DNA of 64,000 bases, taken from contig NC_088301.1 in the NCBI RefSeq assembly GCF_032854445.1, positions 30,364,402 to 30,428,401 of the forward strand. Reading direction: 5' to 3'. Origin of the DNA: Liolophura sinensis. Lineage: Eukaryota > Mollusca > Polyplacophora > Chitonida > Chitonidae. The stretch's first letter is position 1, and every line of letters begins with the position of its first letter. The translations under genes were made by a program, and so were the position numbers. A model generated the notes under the pieces. It was not told the DNA's origin and did no database searches. It saw only the letters and a program-made list of their open reading frames with translations. Below, one piece after another: positions 45,109-55,983 of this stretch.

Positions 45109-47814
45109 TCAACCCGCCTCATACATTACTGGTCGAGATTTGGGTTCCCGTACACCATGGCCTGTCGTCTCCTTATCCCTGTCATACTGGCCTCTCACTT
45201 GAGCCCTTCTATCGCTTGGAACTATTTGCTTGTTTGAAATCACCAAGTCCGCATATGGCCCGTGCAAAAGTTGTATCGACCCCAGATGCATGCTGTTGTT
45301 GTTATTGTCGTTCTTACTCTGAACAGAAAAGAGGTTGGGTGGAATAGGCCCCGGTGTGTTCTTGTTTTCCCCCTCATCACGCTCTATCTGCTTGAAGACG
45401 GCCAGAAGCCTACACGTGGAGTGCCGATGAGCGTACTTTACCTCAGCCCAATCAAGCTCCTTGAAGATCTCGTGGCACATGACATCTCGTGCTCCGGAAG
45501 TGTGACCGAGCCTTTCCGCAATGTTTTTTCTCAGCTGGGAAGTTACAAAGTCTTGTGCATCAGTGCTCAGTTTGGATACATCTGGTTTGTGTGTCAGAGT
45601 CTGTTTTAATTGCACTGCGATGTCCAGTGTGGGATGATATGGTGTCTTGGCTGTCAACATCTGATAGAAGACACAGGCCAGGGACCATAGGTCGGCCATT
45701 CGGGTAGGCTTAATTCCAGACAGGATTTCCGGCGATGCGTAAGCAAGCGTAAATGCAAATCCTTTCGGACCATCTTTGAGTTCTTCTAATCTCCTGGCGG
45801 AGCCAAAATCGCCCAGTACAGGATATCCCTTGGTATGAATCAAAACGTTTCCAGGTTTAATGTCCAAATGCAAGATTTCCCGATCGTGAAGAAATTCAAT
45901 TGCTGCTAGGATATATCCGCATATCCACACTGACTCCTTGCGTCCGATGTATTTTCTGTTTTTATCCCTACTTAACCAGCCAGCCAAATCCCGTCGTTCG
46001 TAATAAGTCATGCATAGGTACCTTTTGTCCGCTTGAACCAAACTCGCACATAGCTGAACGACAAAATCCCCTTGGCATTGGATCATTATTTGGGCTTCCC
46101 GTTTGCTTGTAGTAGCATCCATGGTTTTCAAAGCTATGTGTTTATTGTACTCTCCTAGCAATGCCACATCCACAGTGCCGGAAATGTTCTTTGTGATATT
46201 TTGCTGAATGGTCCAGTGGATAGGGTAGATCCGGTACCATTCCTTGTTGATGGCGTACTCCACCCGGAGGTCCGATGGAGGCGTGTCGGGTGGACATTGA
46301 GCTTGAGACAGCGGGATCTTTAGGGTAAGGCCCTTGGTTGAAGCTGACATATCGGCACTGGCCCCAGACTCTTCCTCCGGTGGCTGGCAAACATGGCGAA
46401 AAGCTGCCTCTAAAGTGGTTAATGAGTCGGGACATTCTGGAACAGGATTTAATCGAAAGTACTTCTCATACCTCTTCTGTGGGGTGACCCCCAATGCGCA
46501 GTAGCTGCAGTCCGGAAATAAAAATGGGCCGAGGTAAGGTTGACGAACGAGGAACCTCAAAGCAACGTGATCATCAGTCTGACTGGATTGGCTGAGCGAC
46601 GGAATGGCGCTGGGAATGTTGGTGGTAACCTGTTCCGAATCAGTTTCCCTTGTCTCATCGTCGAATTGAAAAATGCTAAGAGAGTTTCCCTTCCTTCTCA
46701 AAGCAAATCCAGTGTGTATAGGTGATGAGGTCTTCACTTGAATTTCGCCACTGTCGATGGATGACTGGCTTAACGCTCGGAACAATACGTTTTGGTTGTA
46801 ATCGGAACCAAAAGATTTTTCACTAACATGCTGGTTGAGTTCAGGAGCCAGTTGGTGAGAAGAGTAACTGATACCAGATGTCATCGCATCGTTGAAATTC
46901 TGTGTGGATTCAGGAGTAATCTGATGAGAAGTGCAGCTTGATCCAACTGCTGCACAGTATGGCTCATTTCCATGTTTTTGGGAGACATGATCATTGCTGC
47001 GATTAAGACTTGCCTCATTGTTACTAGAACTTTTGCCCACTACGAAGGATTGATGATCAGAACTTTGGCTGGGTTTGGGAACAGTGTAATCAGAACAGAA
47101 GCCATCAGTTTCAAGAAGACAACAACTGGTACAGCGAATTGCTTCTTCTGCACACTGTCGCACGTTGTAAGTGGCGCTATCTCGATCATAGTTCAAAGTG
47201 GATGCCGTTCCAGTGGACATCATCCATGAATTGAGATATTCTGAGTCATCAATTTCGTTTGAGCAAGTAATGGTCTCGGAAAGGTGATGGATTGAATAGT
47301 CAATGGGCATTTCCTGACGTCTGCATGCCATTTGGCTTGTAGAATAAGATTGTCTACTGAGTGTGGGAGGAGATCCATCAGAGGTTATGATAGGTGAAGA
47401 TATATAGTTAGGTTTACCTGTTTCACGACGTTCACTAGCTCTCAGTGTTACCTGTTTACCACTGGAGCTCATTTTCAGTGGCAATTCAGGGATACTGTCG
47501 ATGGAACTACCAAAATGTAGGAAGGACCCAGTGTATAAGGCCCGGTCTGCGCCAGTCGGTAACGATAGGTTGCTATTACAGATGGTTTTTATCTTGAGGG
47601 GACAAGTGCAGCAAATCCCTGCGGGTATATCAGCTGGGCTTACCTCGGAGGGCCTCATGGGTCCAGTTCCGGACATTAAGGAAGACAGTGGTACGACTTC
47701 ACGCCGTGTCTCCTCGGTCAGTGTTCCACAACACACACAGATTCTCGCCATTCTTCTTGTTACTTGAACGACTTGCTGAACAAATCCGTACAGTCTTCGT
47801 AACCGTTTTCCCAT
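45109..47814 (-). CDS. Intronless serine/threonine protein kinase, duplicate A
   Basis: A single 901-codon frame. I start at ATG 47814 (context CAACAATGGG); the frame continues 15 codons upstream without another ATG. Residues 1-530 are low in recognisable domains: Ser/Thr-rich with Cys pairs (CVCC, CCTC, CTSCC). The kinase domain is about 533-790. The Lys of IALKTM (563) is the likely ATP-binding Lys. The catalytic loop HLDIKPGN has Asp 651 and Asn 656, the DFG Asp is 669, and SPE (694-696) takes the place of APE. Leu replaces the usual Arg before the catalytic Asp, so this is a non-RD kinase. The end of the domain (ERLGHTSGARDVMCHEIFKE) recalls AGC/GRK-type kinases. All key residues are present, so activity is likely. 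The substrate is unknown. The lack of introns may point to a retrogene origin. Confidence 0.9.
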   Translation of the reverse strand: MGKRLRRLYGFVQQVVQVTRRMARICVCCGTLTEETRREVVPLSSLMSGTGPMRPSEVSPADIPAGICCTCPLKIKTICNSNLSLPTGADRALYTGSFLHFGSSIDSIPELPLKMSSSGKQVTLRASERRETGKPNYISSPIITSDGSPPTLSRQSYSTSQMACRRQEMPIDYSIHHLSETITCSNEIDDSEYLNSWMMSTGTASTLNYDRDSATYNVRQCAEEAIRCTSCCLLETDGFCSDYTVPKPSQSSDHQSFVVGKSSSNNEASLNRSNDHVSQKHGNEPYCAAVGSSCTSHQITPESTQNFNDAMTSGISYSSHQLAPELNQHVSEKSFGSDYNQNVLFRALSQSSIDSGEIQVKTSSPIHTGFALRRKGNSLSIFQFDDETRETDSEQVTTNIPSAIPSLSQSSQTDDHVALRFLVRQPYLGPFLFPDCSYCALGVTPQKRYEKYFRLNPVPECPDSLTTLEAAFRHVCQPPEEESGASADMSASTKGLTLKIPLSQAQCPPDTPPSDLRVEYAINKEWYRIYPIHWTIQQNITKNISGTVDVALLGEYNKHIALKTMDATTSKREAQIMIQCQGDFVVQLCASLVQADKRYLCMTYYERRDLAGWLSRDKNRKYIGRKESVWICGYILAAIEFLHDREILHLDIKPGNVLIHTKGYPVLGDFGSARRLEELKDGPKGFAFTLAYASPEILSGIKPTRMADLWSLACVFYQMLTAKTPYHPTLDIAVQLKQTLTHKPDVSKLSTDAQDFVTSQLRKNIAERLGHTSGARDVMCHEIFKELDWAEVKYAHRHSTCRLLAVFKQIERDEGENKNTPGPIPPNLFSVQSKNDNNNNSMHLGSIQLLHGPYADLVISNKQIVPSDRRAQVRGQYDRDKETTGHGVREPKSRPVMYEAG

Positions 47815-48028
47815 TGTTGCGTAAATAAGCGCTGCTAATTGAGCAGTATAAACTGTCAAGGTTTTCTGATTTCTGGACTCCGGCTTTGTATACCGATAAA
47901 CGTTGTCATACGTGACCTTGTGTAGCCACGCCCGTATGATTGTTACGTTGACGTCGACCTTGACCTGTGCAAGCGCAACCGTTGTCCGGGTATGACGTAG
48001 AGCTTGTACACTGTCATGATATTCGTTG

Positions 48029-48036
48029 TGACGTCA
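48029..48036. promoter_or_regulatory. CRE-type palindrome upstream of kinase A
   Basis: TGACGTCA lies about 215 bp upstream of the start codon and is kept in the same position in unit 2. Related half-sites flank it (GTTGACGTCG near 47,947 and ATGACGTAG near 47,992). It is a consensus CREB/ATF site; actual use is inferred. Confidence 0.5.
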
Positions 48037-48169
48037 GGTTTCATAGCCCGTTTTGACTGTGACTGTGCGTCACAATGGTTGTCGTACGTTTTCAACGTAA
48101 CATGGTCGAGTACGATACCACACATACTGCACAAAACAATATGAATAATCATATATTTATTATATAACT

Positions 48170-49030
48170 TAACCGAATGAGCTACAGTGAGGATTTGTCC
48201 AAACCTTATGGGGGGGGGGGGCAGCATCTTTGATTTACCTGGAGGTTTAAAGGAGCGTTCATTGACGTTAATACTCCCACTTCGGCTTTTGCCCAGATCC
48301 CAGTTCTTTGTAGAACGTCTAAAATTACAATGTATCAGATTTTGCTGTAGCGTGGTAGTGGGACATCATTATGATGAGTTACTTTTGCCATCAATAAAAA
48401 GACATCATCTCTTCTATTGGAAGTTTGCCCGATCCCTTTACAGACAACTCTTTTCCCCCCGAATATGTTAATTTGGCAGTAGGACTTCATTGCTTTAGTA
48501 CTGTTAACATCTCGTTTCGAAAGCAAATGCAAGCAGACCACTAAAAAGCTCTCTCTAGCCTTGTAACGGGTTCTGAATAATCTCCCTTTTGTCCTTTTGT
48601 CATATGGCTTTTTGGGGTTCAAGTACACCGCTGGAAGACGATATGATTGAACCAGGACTATAGCTTATTTACTTTTGGAGAAGTTTTGTGTGTAGAATAT
48701 CAAGACAACTGTTACATGATAGTTGGTGCCAATTATACTCCCATTGTACGTATAGAAGCGCCATGAAAACTGGTTTTTCTTTCCCGATTATAATACCAAC
48801 AATTACGAGTATTCACATACTAGTACCCTGCATAAAAGCCTTTGTTTCTATACATCGGATTATGTAGATGTATTGATGCATGTTTCAGAAAATGTGGTTA
48901 AGATCGCGGAGACCATTTTGCTTTAGGTATTATCTGGATCGTATCTGGAGTGACGATACTAGTACTCTATGTTGGATAAACATTATCCCACATGGCGACG
49001 TTTTGGCATTTGTCTTGCAAAATGAGAAGT
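48170..49030. other. Spacer between duplication units, no supported gene
   Basis: Present after unit 1 but absent at the matching place after unit 2, where the sequence passes directly to the segment like 49,030-49,250. It contains an 11-base G run at 48,210. No coding or terminal-repeat structure was identified. Confidence 0.5.
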
Positions 49031-49250
49031 CACAAGGTTAAAAATTAAAGGATTTTTGTGATGGAGATGCCTTTGATTCAAGTAATTTATTCACAGATGA
49101 ATTACCAGTACAGTTGCAAATACAGTTTCATGTGGATGATTTTCAGATCCCAAATCCACTCGCAAATTACAAAGTGACAGCTGTTTTCTTCTTATCACAA
49201 AATCATACAACTATCTGCACTTTTCAGAACTGAATTCCACGACAAACCAA
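49030..49250 (+). pseudogene. Short fragment of multi-copy transposon-like protein gene
   Basis: From GTCACAAGGTTAAAAATTAA onward this matches 56,076-56,235 after unit 2, where the coding remnant is longer. It includes the segment equivalent to 'QFxVxDFQxSNPLxNK'. Only about 60 codons remain, with frame breaks. Confidence 0.55.
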
Positions 49251-49712
49251 ATTGGAAATTGTCTAACAGTGTCCTCATTCCAGTAAATGTGAGAAAAAGA
49301 TTTATAAAACGTACGAGAACAGGACCGACAACTAGACGTTGTGGCGAAAAGAAACGAAACGCAGAAACGCATGCAAAGAAGAGTGCCGAGGAAGCTATAG
49401 CAACACGGTTTAAAAGGCGAAATATCGATTTAAAGAAACAAGCATTAATTATGACTTTCTTCTGAACACTTACCTCAGTATTCTCCAATTAAGTCCACAA
49501 GCGGCATAGCAAGGCAGTGAGATGCACCAAAGTCAAAGGCGTTAACACAAAAAGATGGCGAAGATGCACCATGTCTGTTTTGCAGAAATTTTTTAACGAT
49601 TTCATGTAACCACGTGAAAAGTGGATGCAGAGTGGTAACTGTAGATTCTGGGTACGCGAAAACTGTGAACTGTCTATAGATGGACGGTTTGTCTATGAAC
49701 TGTGTACTGACA

Positions 49713-51059
49713 TATAAACTAACGGCTAAAAGAAACTTTACGGCTCCGTGAGTTATATTTAGCCAGCCTTTTAGTTAGTACTAAATTATTGTAGGAAAAC
49801 ATTGTACAAAGCATATTCCCATGTGCGACAAGCCTCATATACGCCCGCACGAATTTGTTTTGAGACAACGAAGAAGGTTGAAAAGTCACGTGACCAATGT
49901 ATGGCTGCAACTGCACATGTAATCTGTGTATAAAAACGTTACACACAGTGTGCTGGACTTGCACATTGACTAAAACTAGCAAAGGAATGCCTCGATTGAC
50001 TCCAGAACAACGCGACACGGCCCTGGGTAAGGTTTCCATGGGAGCCACCCATTCCAACATTGAAAGGACCTTCGGCTGCTGGCGTGTAACTGTGTCAAAC
50101 TTGATGCAACGTTACAGACAGACAGGGCAGACATCGGACAGGCCAAGAACAGGTAGACCTAGGGTAACTACGCCCAGAGAAGACGGGTACCTGCGCACCT
50201 TACACCTGAGGAACCGCTTCCTGACAGTGACGTCATCGTCAATCAATGCCTTAGATCACTGGGTCAGTCGGCAGACCGTGTTCGAGTTTACCGTCGAAGA
50301 GGCGAACGGACGGCTGTATCATGCGCCCAGAAGGTCGTACCATTTGGTGGTGGCAGCGTGATGGTGTGGGGTGGGGTTTGTGGAGAGGAACGGACACCAT
50401 TAGTCATCATCTACGGGAATCTAACAGCTCAACGTTACGTGGATGAAATTTTACGTCCTGTTGTCCTGCCATTCCTTCAACAGTCTCCACGTGGTATCCT
50501 GTAATAGCATGACAACGCCAGACCCCATACAGCTCGAGTTGTGCAGAACATCCTCGACGCCAACGACGTCAACATCTTGCCTTGGCTTGCACGTTCCCCA
50601 GATATGTCTCCCACAGAACATCTCTGGAATATCATGGGTCGTCGAGAAAGACAACGGCCACACCTTGCAGCCAACCGACAAGAACTGGCGTTCTCTCTCC
50701 AAGATGAATGGCAACGAATCCCACCTCATCTCATCAGACGACTGACTTTTTCCATGCGTCGGAGAGTTTTTGCATGCATTGAAGCAAGGGGTGGCCACAC
50801 TCGATATTGATTGGTTTTGATAATCAACTTTTTGTATACTCTGCCCATTGTTAACCAAGATGGAATGGCCTTTTTCTACCCCTGCTCTCTTTGCTCTCTT
50901 GTAAAATGAGAGCTGCTTTGTTCGTTCTTACTCAAGGCTTTCAATATCTAAAGTCATTGGTCATTTCAATATTTTAAACTTCAGCCATCCTGTTTTTGGC
51001 TTTGGCAAAATAAATTGATTTGAACTCTTTGTAAAGTTTCTTTTGGCCGTCAGTTTATA
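49713..51059 (+). mobile_element. Tc1/mariner transposon, inactive
   Basis: It is about 1.35 kb and bounded by 28-bp terminal inverted repeats (49,713-49,740 starting TATAAACTAACGGCTAAAAG, and 51,032-51,059), which match at all but two positions. TA dinucleotides stand at both ends, as expected for TA-target insertion. It carries a broken transposase gene (49,987-50,810). It is present in duplication unit 2 but not in unit 1. Confidence 0.93.
49987..50810 (+). pseudogene. Tc1-like transposase pseudogene
   Basis: ATG 49987 opens MPRLTPEQRDTALGKV and a paired-type helix-turn-helix region, with the GRPR-like basic motif (RTGRPRVTT). After VSRQTV the frame jumps straight to the VYRRRGER region, so the block with the first catalytic Asp is deleted. 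GGGSVMVWGG, then a stop before the QHDNARPHTA motif (second Asp), and SPDMSPTEHLW (catalytic Glu) follow in two further frames. A full Tc1 transposase is about 340 residues and this copy cannot make one. Confidence 0.92.
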
Positions 51060-51060
51060 T

Positions 51061-51270
51061 AGTGCTGATGTTCCCATGACTGTTGGAAACTGTTTTGCTG
51101 TTGCACACATGCATGCTGTAGAACAGAGCATTAATATTTTTTGAAACAGATATAGCTCCCATTCGCCTCATCAATCACACTTTAATTTGAACATTTTAGA
51201 GTATTCACTTTTATATGCTTTATATGATTTCGTCTGAAAATAAAATCTCACTGTATCGCACATTCGCCTG
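51061..51270. other. About 200-bp segment unique to unit 2
   Basis: It follows the Tc1 right end and is absent from unit 1, where sequence matching 49,705 joins sequence matching 51,273. It may be a second insertion, or sequence deleted from unit 1. No coding capacity. Confidence 0.6.
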
Positions 51271-53046
51271 GCTCTCCTGAAAAATAGTTTGTTCTATTTA
51301 GTTCAATAAATGTCTAATACAATTACCTAATCTTCCGTCCCACTGAACAATGAGGATTTGATGAGGAGCTAGATCACAATTTAGATCTTCCAATCCATGT
51401 AGAGACTTCTAATAAATTGCAATCAACAACACTGCATTCTTTTCTTTATCTATTGTTGCCAGAGGGCATGTGCGTTGCTACTCTTTAAGAACTTACATAA
51501 ACAGCTAGAATAAAACTCTAAGGTAAACTGACAAGAGACAGAAATTCACCGGTTAAGCTTTGCCAATTTGTCATTGATATTTTGATCACGGCTTTTACTC
51601 TCCATACTCTAGTCTTTTATATTTGATGAAACTTCCTATACTAAAGTTATACTACTGACTTTACGAAACACTTGTAAGAAACGTTAAGTGCATAATATAC
51701 TGTTACTTATATAATGCAGAAAGACGCTCTATCGTCAAAGAAGCTATTTTTTGGCAAAAAAATCCAATTTGCTGTCATTCTTGTCATTCTTGACATAACC
51801 GTTGCGTTTCTGTTGCAGGTTCGGTTCTACTCAGACTATAATCCTTGAGTATTCTTTGAAATTTTAAAATGTGTCGAGCAATATAAATTTGTTTTCGTGT
51901 TTTTCAAAACTGCTTTTAACATTACTCAATTTTTGTGCAGTATTTTTTGGCCAACGCCTTGACTGGTGACAACACTTATGTCGACTGTGACTCACATATA
52001 ATGGTTGAAGGATTTACCGGGATTTGAATCTCTGGTTCTAAAGTGACAGTAACCAGCCATATGTAAAGTCGTGTCGATTCGTCCTGAATTGGCTTTAAAA
52101 TTCTTAGTAGATCTTCACTACAATTTTGATAAACCGTACCAGATCGCATACGGCCTGGAGAGAAGCGTTTGTTTTCTACAAATCACGGCTAATCGAGGAA
52201 ATTGGATTCCTTGGCCATTCATGCGAGTGCGAACAAATGATAGCCAAGATGTGCAAAGACTTACTGTCATGTTAATCTGTGCTGTCATGCGATCTAACCA
52301 TATCACCACAGACACACAGAAGACCAAATTTAAATTTTTCAAACTTTATTTCAAATTTTAAAAAATGCAACATGATACATACAATTATCGCAAAATTAGA
52401 TCAAAAATCACACCTAGTAGACCTATATACATGTACATGAAAGTATATTGAATATAAGAATCTTGTGCAATTATTAAAATATTGAGCTCACAAATCCATA
52501 ACAGACTTCTGCCATAAAAATCGATTGAAATGTCGTCCACATTTACTGTTACTAGGCATTTTCTTTTAATATTATATCTGGATTACTTTAGAAAACAGTT
52601 AATGCCAATAATCCGGTTAGGGTCGAGAGATATGTTGCAATAATATAATACCGTATTCATAACCTTTTGTTTTATATCTTTTTATCTTCGAACAAATGCA
52701 CTTCTTAAGTGCGTAAGTAATGCTTATTTAAGGTCATTAAATAATGTATGCATCTACAGTGAATGCCTGTCCACTAAAAGCTGAGTCAACGAAGTGTGTT
52801 CATAGCTGAAGAAAATATACTACAATACTCCCCGAGCTATAGCATGCATGGTATAGTACTACGGAATGTACAGAAATATTATTCTAGGCCATATGTAAGT
52901 TATCAGTTTTGTTGTCATTTAAACAGAACAATTATTTGAAATATCTTGACAGCTAAAATAATTGATGTCATAAAAACATTCCATGTTACAACGGAATGTA
53001 ATGAGAAAAGCAAGAGATGTGACAAAAGCTGAAAATGCGCAATATC

Positions 53047-55761
53047 TCAACCCGCCTCATACATTACTGGTCCAGATTTGGGTTCCCGTACACCATGGCC
53101 TGTCGTCTCCTTATCCCTGTCATATTGGCCTCTCACTTGAGCCCTTCTATCACTTAAAACTATTTGCTTGTTTGAAATCACCAAGTCCGCATATGGCCCG
53201 TGCAAAAGTTGTATCGACTGTAGATGCATGCTGTTGTTGTTATTGTCGTTCTTACTCTGAACAGAAAAGAGGTTGGGTGGAATAGGCCCCGGTGTGTTCT
53301 TGTCTTCCCCTTCATCACGTTCTATCTGCTTGAAGACGGCCAGAAGCCTACACGTGGAGTGCCGATGAGCGTACTTTACCTCAGCCCAATCAAGCTCCTT
53401 GAAGATCTCGTGGCACATGACATCTCGTGCTCCGGAAGTGTGACCGAGCCTTTCCGCAATGTTTTTTCTCAGCTGGGAAGTTACAAAGTCTTGTGCATCA
53501 GTGCTCAGTTTGGATACATCTGGTTTGTGTGTCAGAGTCTGTTTTAATTGCACTGCGATGTCCAATGTGGGATGATATGGTGTCTTGGCCGTCATCATCT
53601 GATAGAAGACACAGGCCAGGGACCATAGGTCGGCCATTCGAGTAGGCTTAATTCCAGACAGGATTTCCGGCGATGCGTAAGCAAGCGTAAATGCAAATCC
53701 TTTTGGACCCTCTTTGAGTTCTTCTAATCTCCTGGCGGAGCCAAAATCGCCCAGTACAGGATATCCCTTGATATGAATCAAAACGTTTCCAGGTTTAATG
53801 TCCAAATGCAAGATTTCCCGATCGTGAAGAAATTCAATTGCTGCTAGGATATATCCGCATATCCACACTGACTCCTTGCGTCCGATGTATTTTCTGTTTT
53901 TGTCCCTACTTAACCAGCCAGCCAAATCCCGTCGTTCGTAATAAGTCATGCATAGGTACCTTTTGTCCGCTTGAACCAAACTCGCACATAGCTGAACCAC
54001 AAAATCCCCTTGGCACTGGATCATTATTTGGGCTTCCCGTTTGCTTGTAGTAGCATCCATGGTTTTCAAAGCTATGTGTTTATTGTACTCTCCTAGCAAT
54101 GCCACATCCACGGTGCCGGAAATGTTCTTTGTGATATTTTGCTGAATGGTCCAGTGGATAGGGTAGATCCGGTACCATTCCTTGTTGATGGCGTACTCCA
54201 CCCGGAGGTCCGATGGAGGCGTGTCGGGTGGACATTGAGCTTGAGACAGCGGGATCTTTAGTGTATGGCACTTGGTTGAAGCTGACATATCGGCACTGGC
54301 CCCGGACTCTTCCTCCGGTGGCTGGCAAACATGGCGAAAAGCTGCCTCTAAAGTGGTTAATGAGTCGGGACATTCTGGAACAGGATTTAATCGAAAGTAC
54401 TTCTCATACCTCTTCTGTGGGGTGACCCCCAATGCGCAGTAGCTGCAATCCGGAAATGAAAATGGGCCGAGGTAAGGTTGACGAACGAGGAACCTCAAAG
54501 CAACGTGATCATCAGTCTGACTGGATTGACTGAGCGACGGAATGGCGCTGGGAATGTTGGTGGTAACCTGTTCCGAATCAGTTTCCCTTGTCTCATCGTC
54601 GAATTGAAAAATGCTAAGAGAATTTCCCTTCCTTCTCAAAGCAAATCCAGTGTGTATAGGTGATGAGGTCTTCACTTGAATTTCGCCACTGTCCATGGAT
54701 GACTGGCTTAACGCTCGGAACAATACGTTTTGGTTGTAATCGGAACCAAAAGATTTTTCACTAACATGCTGGTTGAGTTCAGGAGCCAGTTGGTGAGAAG
54801 AGTAACTGATACCAGATGTCATCGCATAGTTGAAATTCTGTGTGGATTCAGGAGTAATCTGATGAGAAGTGCAACTTAACCCAACTGCTGTACAGTATGG
54901 CTCATTTCCATGTTTTTGGGAGACATGATCATTGCTGCGATTAAGACTTGGCTCATTGTTACTAGAACTTTTGCCCACTACGAAGGATTGGTGGTCAGAA
55001 CTTTGGCTGGGTTTGGGAACAGTGTAATCAGAACTGTGGTTTGAGAGGCCATCAGTTTCAAGAAGACAACAACTGGTACAGCGAATTGCTTCTTCTGCAC
55101 ACTGTCGCACGTTGTAAGTGGCGCTATCTCGATCATAGTTCAAAGTGGATGCCGTTCCAGTGGACATCATCCATGAATTGAGATATTCTGAGTCATCAGT
55201 TTCGTTTGAGCAAGTAGTGGTCTCGGAAAGGTGATGGATTGAAGAGTTAATGGGCAGTTCCTGACGTCTGCATGCCATTTGGCTTGTAGAATAAGATTGT
55301 CTACTGAGTGTGGGAGGAGATCCATCAGAGGTTTTGATAGGTGAAGATATATAGTTAGGTTTACTTGTTTCACGACGTTCACTAGCTCTCAGTGTTAAAT
55401 CTTTAGCACTGGATCTCATTTTCAGTGGCAATTCAGGGATACTGTCGATGGAACTACCAAAATGTAGGAAGGACCCAGTGTATAAGGCCCGGTCTGCGCC
55501 AGTCGGTAACGATAGGTTGCTATTACAGATGGTTTTTATCTTGAGGGGACAAGTGCTGCAAATCCCTGCGGGTATATCAGCAGGGCTTACCTCGGAGGGC
55601 CTCATGGGTCCAGTCCCGGACATTAAGGAAGACAGTGGTACGACTTCACGCCGTGTCTCCTCGGTCAGTGTTCCACAACACACACAGATTCGTGCCATTC
55701 TTCTTGTTACTTGAACGACTTGCTGAACAAATCCGTACAGTCTTCGTAACCGTTTTCCCAT
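53047..55761 (-). CDS. Intronless serine/threonine protein kinase, duplicate B
   Basis: 904 codons from ATG 55761, collinear with duplicate A. About 28 substitutions and one 3-residue insertion (DGLSNHSSDY against DGFCSDY) separate the two, nearly all in the N-terminal Ser/Thr-rich region. The kinase domain differs at only about three positions (T/I, D/E and L/M), and HLDIKPGN, GDFGSA and SPE are unchanged. Both copies are open over their full length, so both are probably functional genes under selection on the kinase domain. The neighbouring downstream AATAAA on the minus strand (about 52,345) is kept in both units. Confidence 0.9.
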   Translation of the reverse strand: MGKRLRRLYGFVQQVVQVTRRMARICVCCGTLTEETRREVVPLSSLMSGTGPMRPSEVSPADIPAGICSTCPLKIKTICNSNLSLPTGADRALYTGSFLHFGSSIDSIPELPLKMRSSAKDLTLRASERRETSKPNYISSPIKTSDGSPPTLSRQSYSTSQMACRRQELPINSSIHHLSETTTCSNETDDSEYLNSWMMSTGTASTLNYDRDSATYNVRQCAEEAIRCTSCCLLETDGLSNHSSDYTVPKPSQSSDHQSFVVGKSSSNNEPSLNRSNDHVSQKHGNEPYCTAVGLSCTSHQITPESTQNFNYAMTSGISYSSHQLAPELNQHVSEKSFGSDYNQNVLFRALSQSSMDSGEIQVKTSSPIHTGFALRRKGNSLSIFQFDDETRETDSEQVTTNIPSAIPSLSQSSQTDDHVALRFLVRQPYLGPFSFPDCSYCALGVTPQKRYEKYFRLNPVPECPDSLTTLEAAFRHVCQPPEEESGASADMSASTKCHTLKIPLSQAQCPPDTPPSDLRVEYAINKEWYRIYPIHWTIQQNITKNISGTVDVALLGEYNKHIALKTMDATTSKREAQIMIQCQGDFVVQLCASLVQADKRYLCMTYYERRDLAGWLSRDKNRKYIGRKESVWICGYILAAIEFLHDREILHLDIKPGNVLIHIKGYPVLGDFGSARRLEELKEGPKGFAFTLAYASPEILSGIKPTRMADLWSLACVFYQMMTAKTPYHPTLDIAVQLKQTLTHKPDVSKLSTDAQDFVTSQLRKNIAERLGHTSGARDVMCHEIFKELDWAEVKYAHRHSTCRLLAVFKQIERDEGEDKNTPGPIPPNLFSVQSKNDNNNNSMHLQSIQLLHGPYADLVISNKQIVLSDRRAQVRGQYDRDKETTGHGVREPKSGPVMYEAG

Positions 55762-55975
55762 TGTTGCGTAAATAAGCGCTGCTAATTGAGCAGTATAAAC
55801 TGTCAAGGTTTTCTGATTTCTGGACTCCGGCTTTGTATACCGAAAAACGTTGTCATACGTGACCTTGTGTAGCCACGCCCATATGATTGTTACGTTGACG
55901 TCGACCTTGACCTGTGCAAGCGCAACCGTTGTCGAGGTATGACGCAGCGCTTGTACACTGTCATGATATTCGTTG

Positions 55976-55983
55976 TGACGTCA
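55976..55983. promoter_or_regulatory. CRE-type palindrome upstream of kinase B
   Basis: TGACGTCA at the position matching 48,029-48,036 in unit 1, about 215 bp upstream of the ATG. Confidence 0.5.

Larger units (their letters stand above)
42520..48165. repeat. Tandem segmental duplication, unit 1
   Basis: Collinear with unit 2 (49,250-56,070). It contains a short Lys/Arg-rich open segment at 42,540-42,715, a non-coding block, the kinase gene and its upstream region. Compared with unit 2 it has about 350 bp extra near 43,480-43,830 and lacks the Tc1 element plus about 200 bp that follow it in unit 2. Outside the indels the DNA identity looks to be well above 90%. Confidence 0.93.

Noticed and set aside
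45109..47814. NIK (MAP3K14) or Tpl2 assignment for the kinase
   Set aside because: The catalytic loop (HLDIKPGN) and domain end do not match what I know of NIK. The subfamily is left open.
53224..53547. Forward frames inside the kinase genes (also at 45,262 and 45,900)
   Set aside because: Antisense shadows of the kinase coding sequence. They appear in both copies only because the kinase is duplicated.
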